A program made the translations under genes and the position numbers. Of a stretch of 64,000 bases of DNA, positions 59,676 through 64,000 are shown piece after piece. Source of the DNA: Diogma glabrata (Eukaryota > Arthropoda > Insecta > Diptera > Cylindrotomidae). Each line of letters begins with the position of its first letter. Position 1 is the first letter of the stretch. The notes beneath the pieces were generated by a model. The model was not told the origin of the DNA. It did no database searches and saw nothing but the letters and a program-made list of their open reading frames with translations. Location: assembly GCA_963693315.1 (NCBI GenBank), contig OY856188.1, positions 144,486,945-144,550,944 on the forward strand, written 5' to 3'.

Positions 59676-60659
59676 TAGTTAAATCTTTGTTTATACTTGT
59701 CAAAAAACGGCGTGATAACTGTTTCAGAGATATTTTTTATTGACGATTTAGCTAAGTTTTATTTAACAAATGTTCAAGCAACCGAGCATTAATGATTTAA
59801 TGATAAAAAGTGAAAAATAAAATGCTGATTTCATTTTGTAACGATTTTTTATTTTTGACAAACATTTCAAATTAAAGGATTAATAAAGATTAATAAAGAT
59901 AAAAAAAAGATTAATAAATATCCCATTGATTAATTGATTTCCCATTGTTTTTTATTTTTTCCTATAATTTCATAACTTCAAATCATTTTTCTACATTTAC
60001 TAAAGATTTGGATTTTGACGGTTTTTTGGAAAACAATAGAATTTTTTTACAAAAATTTCATCTTATATTTACAGGTAAAATTTTGTTAAAAAATTTCTAT
60101 AATTTCTAACAAAAATCACCAAAATCCAAATCTTTCGTATTATGTAGAAAAATAACGAAGTTTTAAGACTATAGATAGAAGAACATTGAAAAAACAGCGA
60201 GGATATTAACCATCCAACCCTTATAATTTTTTGTTTTTTAATTTTGTACAACTTAAATTATCAAAAATTTTAAATTTAATTAATTTCACTAAAAACTACA
60301 TACTTTTACCTTTAAAACGAAATAAAAGTTTTTTAAATCCGTCAAGTGACTCTCGAGATTCGTTATTTTGAATATAGATAGAAGCCGTATTTTAAAAAAC
60401 TACCCCTAAAACTACTTCTACCCCTAATGAGCCAATAAAAATAACTAAAATTAAATTTTTTTATAATTTTTTATATAAAATTCAATAATGCCTATCGTTT
60501 TTTATATTTCCTTCCATAATTTTGAAACTTCATTCATTTTCAATTAACTTCCACAAAAATCCAACAAATTGGATTTTACAATGTTTTTTGTGAAATGTAG
60601 ACAGTTTTTATCATACTTTATCTATAAATATAACGTTGAATTTAAAAAAAAAATTCTAT

Positions 60660-62430
60660 AATTTTCAGTTGTAATTTCCCAAGGTCTGTGATAATTCGAA
60701 ATAATTTTTTGCCAAAAATTTCGAAAACAAGTATATTGATAAAAGCACGAGCACGAGCAAGTATATTAATACCATATTAATATTAATATATTATTAATAC
60801 CACTTGCTTGAGGAATTTTCCAAAAAATTATGAGAATTTATCAACGAACGAGGGGAATTTGTTTAGAAATTTTTTGCCTTAGTTTTATTTTAATTTAAAC
60901 CAATGAAATTCTCTAAAATGTAATGACATCATTCAATTTCACCAATAAAATTTGAATTATACTAATAACAAATATTTATAAGTCTGGCCTACTGGGATAT
61001 TAAAAATCATCAATCTAATTTTGAAATAATTAACCGATATCACAGTAGGTAAACGCATAATTCATAAAAAATTTATAAATAAATGAAAAATGGCAAAAAA
61101 TTTTCTAAACGAATTCCCCTCGTTCGTTGATAAATTCTCATAATTTTTTGAAAACTTCCTCAAGCAAGTGGTATTAACAAAAGCACGAGGCTTTCGAAAT
61201 TTTTGGCAAAACATTATTTCGAATTATTACCGCCCTTGGGAAATTACATCTGAAAATTTTGTGCCATTTTTCATTTCTTTATATATTTTTTATGAATTAT
61301 ACGCTGGCCTACTGCGATATCAGATAATTATTTCAAAAAATATTTGATAATTTTTAATATCCCAGGTAGGCCAGACGTATAACTATTTGTTATTAGTATA
61401 ATTCAAATGTTATTGGTGAAATTAAATGATGTCATTACATTTTAGAGAATTTCATTGGGTTAAATTAAAATAAAAGGCAAAAAATTTTCAGTAGTAATCT
61501 CCCAAAGGCGGTGATAATTCGAAATAATTTTTTGCCAAAAATTTCGAATACGGCCTCGTGCTATTATTAATACCACAAAATTTTTAGCAATTTTTCATTT
61601 CTTTATATATTTTTTATAAATTATACGTTGGCCTATGTGATATCAGTTAATTATTTCAAAAATTAATTGATAATTTTTAATATCCCAGTAGGTCAGACGT
61701 TTAACTATTTATGCTTCACAATGATATAAAGTTGTTATAATGTCTAGGATACGCTATATATAAACACATTCATAAAAACCGGGGCGTTATGAGAGGGCAT
61801 TATGCATTCATAACGCCCACTATTAAGATGCTAAAAAACTAAATAAAATTATTTTTACTGTAGTTTTGTCTACAAAATGTAAATAATTCTTATTCAATTA
61901 AAGCTAGCAAAATATTTTTACATTTGCTTAAAAATGTTTAGCAACATTTTATTTATTAAATGTTTATATAGTTTTCCAAAACTATCAAATTATTTTAAAC
62001 GTCATACAATGTTTTTGTCATACGCTACAAAATTTAGGAACATTTGTTTACATAGCAACGTACAAACAACAAATAATTATTTTAAACTTCAAAATAGTTA
62101 TTTTCTTGGCATACTAGGATACATTTGTATAGACTAACAAATTAAATTCTTTCTTAGTTTTTAGCTATTTAAGCGAAGCATAAAATTTTGTATGCACCAC
62201 TGGCGTTACTGGGTATTACGCCCATCAAGCGACATCCATCCCTCGGGCCAGATGCCCTCGGGCTAGAATACGTCGCTTTCCGGGCGCAATAACCTACATG
62301 ACGCCCTTGGTACATAAATAGCTATTTTTATTAGTGTAATTCAAATGTTATTGGTGAAATTGTATGATGTGATTACATTTTAGAGAATTTCATTGGGTTA
62401 AATTAAAATAAAACTAAGGCAAAAAATTTT
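60660..62430. mobile_element. Cluster of interleaved inverted-repeat modules
   Basis: Module A (GATAATTCGAAATAATTTTT with a GGGAAATTAC edge) occurs at about 60690 and inverted at about 61225, then again near 61510. Module B (TTACATTTTAGAGAATTTCA) occurs inverted near 60930 and direct near 61440 and 62380. Module C is a GGCCTACTG...ATATCCCAGTAGGCC hairpin near 60985-61040, 61300-61375 and 61630-61695. Together they build palindromes of several hundred bases. A separate ~600-bp insert (about 61712-62322) splits the last part. Confidence 0.7.
61712..62322. mobile_element. Insert with GGCGTTATG hairpins splitting the palindrome cluster
   Basis: Compared with the unbroken module near 61383, the sequence CTATTT is separated by about 600 bp. 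Inside are a hairpin GGGCGTTATG/CATAACGCCC at 61796-61832 and a larger GC-rich one at 62199-62310 (GGCGTTACTGGGTATTACGC opposite GGGCGCAATAACCTACATGA). The frame at 61934-62137 has no recognised domain. Confidence 0.5.
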
Positions 62431-62459
62431 CAAACAGAATCAACAAAAGGCATGCTTTT

Positions 62460-63150
62460 GGCATTATTTAGAAAAATAATTAAATTATAAAATCAACCCT
62501 GCCCACCAACTCCTATTATTTTTTTATTTTTTATAATAAATTATAAATAATTATAATTGTAATAATTTTACTAAAAACAACTCATTTTTACCATTAAAAC
62601 AAAAAAAAAATATTTTCTTTTAAGAAAATCAAAAAATGTATGTCAAAAAAATCAAATCGAATTTTTGGTAGAAAATTCGTGATTTTGACCAAATAGTAGA
62701 TGAAACTCGTGTCGCAAAATCTGGAAATCAAACTGAAACTCGATTTTTGAACCGGACCATTTTTGATCGACTTCATACTTGGAATGTAAGTAGTGTAGTT
62801 GAAAAAATAAATGTGTGTTTAGAAATTTTTTAAAGTATTTAGTTTGAGAACTGTGTGAGACTGTTGAGAACACAAACATTTCTAAAATTATAATTCACAC
62901 ATAAAAATCACAATCAAGGTTTTTAAAGCTCAAAATTTAATTGTGATTTTTCTGATGTCCACACTTTATTTGACGTAGAAAAAAACGCATACAGTTGCAG
63001 CATTAGTTCCTGGTAGGGACACCGCGTGTTTCTCAATTTTTAGTGCATTATTCTATGGTTTGTTTCAAAATTATGAAATCTTTCTAACATTTTTATTCTT
63101 TTTTGTAATTTTTGATAAAACCGTATATTTCTGCCCGTTCTACTGCAGCC
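62460..63150. other. Gene-free AT-rich stretch
   Basis: No supported exon or mobile-element domain; short open frames on either strand look random. Confidence 0.45.
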
Positions 63151-63154
63151 GACT

Positions 63155-63235
63155 TTTAAAATGCTGCGGGACACGGGATAAATTGTTAAAAATCCGGACT
63201 ATCCCGCCAAAAGCGGAATGTCTGATCACCTTACA
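63155..63235. mobile_element. hAT-like terminal region, GTCCCG family
   Basis: GCGGGACACGGGATAAATTG, TATCCCGCCAAAAGCGGAAT and GTCTGATCACCTTA match 13153-13243 in the same orientation. The rest of the element was not identified. Confidence 0.6.
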
Positions 63236-63249
63236 TTACTTGCATTCCT

Positions 63250-64000
63250 TTGAAACAAAATAGCTGCTTAAAGAAAATATTAAAAATATTTATTTTCGGC
63301 TTATATTAAGATCTGACTGGTCTATTTTATTACTATACAACACTCAATTGTGAGTTTTGGAAAATTATATTCTTTATACTAATCACTATACGTTCTCCCT
63401 ATACGTGATAAAAAGAAAATGTCAAGACAGGACTTGAAGTTGAGATCCTCGCACTCTACAGATTTAATAAGCTAAAAGTTTAAAAATAAGCTAAAAGTTT
63501 AAAATAAGTTTAAAACTTTGTTCATTCAAAATCATATAAAGAACGGAAATAGACAAATGGATTATGAAAATATTTAAATAAAAATGTTTCAAATAAAATT
63601 TCAACAACTTGCAAAAATATATAGTAAACTAGAAAATATGATACGCTAACACAAGAATAAAGTATAAATTTAATTTCAGAAACGTATCCGCCGGAAATCT
63701 AACACCAAGCATATTTAATTTACTCAAAAATAAGAAACTACGCATACATTTTTTTATATTCTAATAAATTTTCTATTTAGCGACAGATTTCTATTTTTGT
63801 TCTCTTGTGAATTAAACAATACATGTTATATATAAATATCAAATTTCATATTTACCATTTTCCTTAAAACTAATTGATATAGGTGCAATGTTTTAAGACA
63901 GCCGCTTTTCAATCGAGTCAATTACTGAATGATACACTTAAACTGAATTGTATGTCGCAATTTACACGTTCCAAAGGTAAATTAATATTCAATGTAAACT
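63250..64000. other. Gene-free AT-rich stretch to the window end
   Basis: I see no feature I can support apart from a short duplication of AAGCTAAAAGTTTAAAA near 63470-63500. Confidence 0.45.

Overview
This is AT-rich nuclear DNA of a eukaryote, most likely an arthropod and probably an insect. It contains the last exon of a mitochondrial glutamyl-tRNA synthetase gene with a clean splice acceptor. It also carries non-LTR retrotransposons of the Jockey/CR1 and RTE types, Penelope-like elements with a GIY-YIG domain, Ty3/Gypsy remnants, tRNA-derived SINEs, very many hAT and MITE-type DNA transposons, and long (TA)n microsatellites. There are no operons, rRNA genes or CRISPR arrays, and no tRNA gene I can support. 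The organism is inferred from this content, not from a species-specific marker.

Host genes are scarce. The EARS2 terminal exon (2986-3754, +) is the only confidently named host gene; the minus-strand retrotransposon at 87-2665 lies in its upstream intron. Two further minus-strand candidate terminal exons (25098-25244 and 58545-58708) have an acceptor, an open frame, a stop and a nearby AATAAA-like signal, but I cannot name their products.

Layout. 1-2.8 kb: reverse-oriented gag/EN/RT retrotransposon with MITE insertions. 3-4 kb: EARS2 exon. 4.1-10.4 kb: tandem repeats, a hairpin-bearing short element, a SINE, RTE endonuclease, a Penelope fragment and a Jockey/CR1 RT fragment. 12-16.9 kb: hAT remnants and a retrotransposon split by a 2.0-kb hAT element that itself contains another MITE. 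20.2-21.1 kb: a 0.9-kb fold-back element. 22-24.4 kb: a 5'UTR-only retrotransposon copy and a Gypsy remnant. 25.5-29.9 kb: a dispersed repeat split by a 2.6-kb hAT element carrying SINEs, then two inverted-repeat elements. 30.3-35.5 kb: a Jockey/CR1-like element split by an RTE fragment, then a Penelope element split by a hAT MITE. 36.2-41.8 kb: Gypsy RNase H and integrase remnants, then a hAT element split by a retrotransposon. 43.3-50.2 kb: a (TA)n locus holding an intact gag-less non-LTR element (1003-aa ORF), a fold-back MITE and a hAT MITE with a nested MITE, ending at a 200-bp assembly gap. 52.2-64 kb: a degenerate hAT element with a BED-type transposase remnant, small MITEs and a complex palindrome cluster.

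The main theme is nested transposition that can be dated in order. For several insertions both copies of the target duplication are readable, and removing the insert and one copy restores an older reading frame. The most unusual items are the hairpin-bearing short element with 10-12 bp duplications and co-varying arms, the (TA)n locus loaded with three different element classes, the GC-rich hairpin islands, and the 5'UTR-only copies of the intact retrotransposon.
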